NCBI GenBank assembly: GCA_001414345.1
Contig: LLCB01000034.1
Span: forward strand, 218,388-282,387
Direction of reading: 5' to 3'
Length of the DNA stretch: 64,000 nucleotides
DNA from: Hymenoscyphus infarciens
Lineage: Eukaryota > Ascomycota > Leotiomycetes > Helotiales > Helotiaceae
Shown: positions 63,874 through 64,000 of the stretch, piece by piece
Numbering within the stretch: the stretch's first letter is position 1
How the letters are laid out: every line of letters starts with the position of its first letter
The notes under the pieces: model-generated
Told to the model about the DNA's origin: nothing
Seen by the model: the letters and a program-made list of their open reading frames with translations, nothing else
Databases searched by the model: none
Translations under genes and position numbers: made by a program

Positions 63874-64000
63874 TGTAACGGCACGAAATACACACTACAG
63901 GAGAAGAGGCATATGGGAGTGCGTTCGAGACTGAATAACGTGAGTAGATACTAGGCTCTGATACGGAAGAAAAGGAAAAACTATCCCTCTTCTACTCTAG
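63874..64000 (-). repeat. Start of a second copy of the 26-kb LTR family, cut by the window end
   Basis: TGTAACGGCACGAAATACAC and about 100 further bases match the left end of the LTR at 26073 with small indels. It is less AT-shifted than its left neighbourhood. Orientation follows the copy at 26073; whether it is a solo LTR or the edge of an element cannot be seen. Confidence 0.8.

Overview
The window is nuclear DNA of a filamentous ascomycete. The coding regions have short spliceosomal introns of about 50-70 nt with GT/AG ends and CTAAC or CTGAC branch sites, and the protein families are typical of Pezizomycotina (nudA/ro-1 type dynein heavy chain, CorA-like transporter, 2EXR, PTH11-type receptor). 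A Leotiomycete (Sclerotinia/Botrytis relative) is my best guess, but that rests on general resemblance only. The second half is extremely AT-rich, with TpA everywhere and CpA/TpG scarce by eye, which is the mark of repeat-induced point mutation (RIP).

Region 1 (1-25.9 kb) holds ordinary genes and two dead ones: the 3' three quarters of the cytoplasmic dynein heavy chain gene (+), a decayed CorA-like Mg2+ transporter (-) with nonsense and frameshift lesions, a FAR1-type DNA-binding protein (+), TYW1 for wybutosine synthesis (-), a broken 2EXR-family gene (+), a many-exon gene for a HETTH-motif metallopeptidase-like protein (+) and an unrecognised gene with an acidic then basic tail (+).

Region 2 (25.9-33.9 kb) starts with a deletion-derivative LTR element (26073-28753, target duplication TTATC) sitting in older AT-rich debris with a small inverted-repeat element. 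A 7-exon gene for a 900-residue coiled-coil protein follows, then a tRNA gene (-). Introns in this gene and in the metallopeptidase-like gene share sequence at both ends, suggesting introner-like elements.

Region 3 (33.9-48.5 kb) is a 14.6-kb element with about 170-bp terminal inverted repeats, a TATGG target duplication and iterated subterminal heptamers. It begins 54 bp from the tRNA gene. A Ty1/copia-like element (35481-43263, TSD TATCT) is nested inside it. Two long RIP-damaged reading frames that are not recognisable pol are readable: one within the nested copia, one in the outer element.

Region 4 (48.5-50.4 kb) is an island of normal base composition carrying a 5'-truncated PTH11-like receptor gene.

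Region 5 (50.4-64 kb) is a plus-strand Ty1/copia element whose reverse transcriptase is split exactly at its YVDD motif by a complete minus-strand Ty3/gypsy element (55040-60839, TSD TTAAC). Beyond it lie another degraded reading frame and the start of a second copy of the 26-kb LTR family at the window edge.

The genes do not form a pathway. The main biological story is a boundary between a gene-rich compartment and a layered, RIP-silenced transposon nest, with gene decay close to it. All exon structures were worked out by hand from splice signals and reading-frame continuity.
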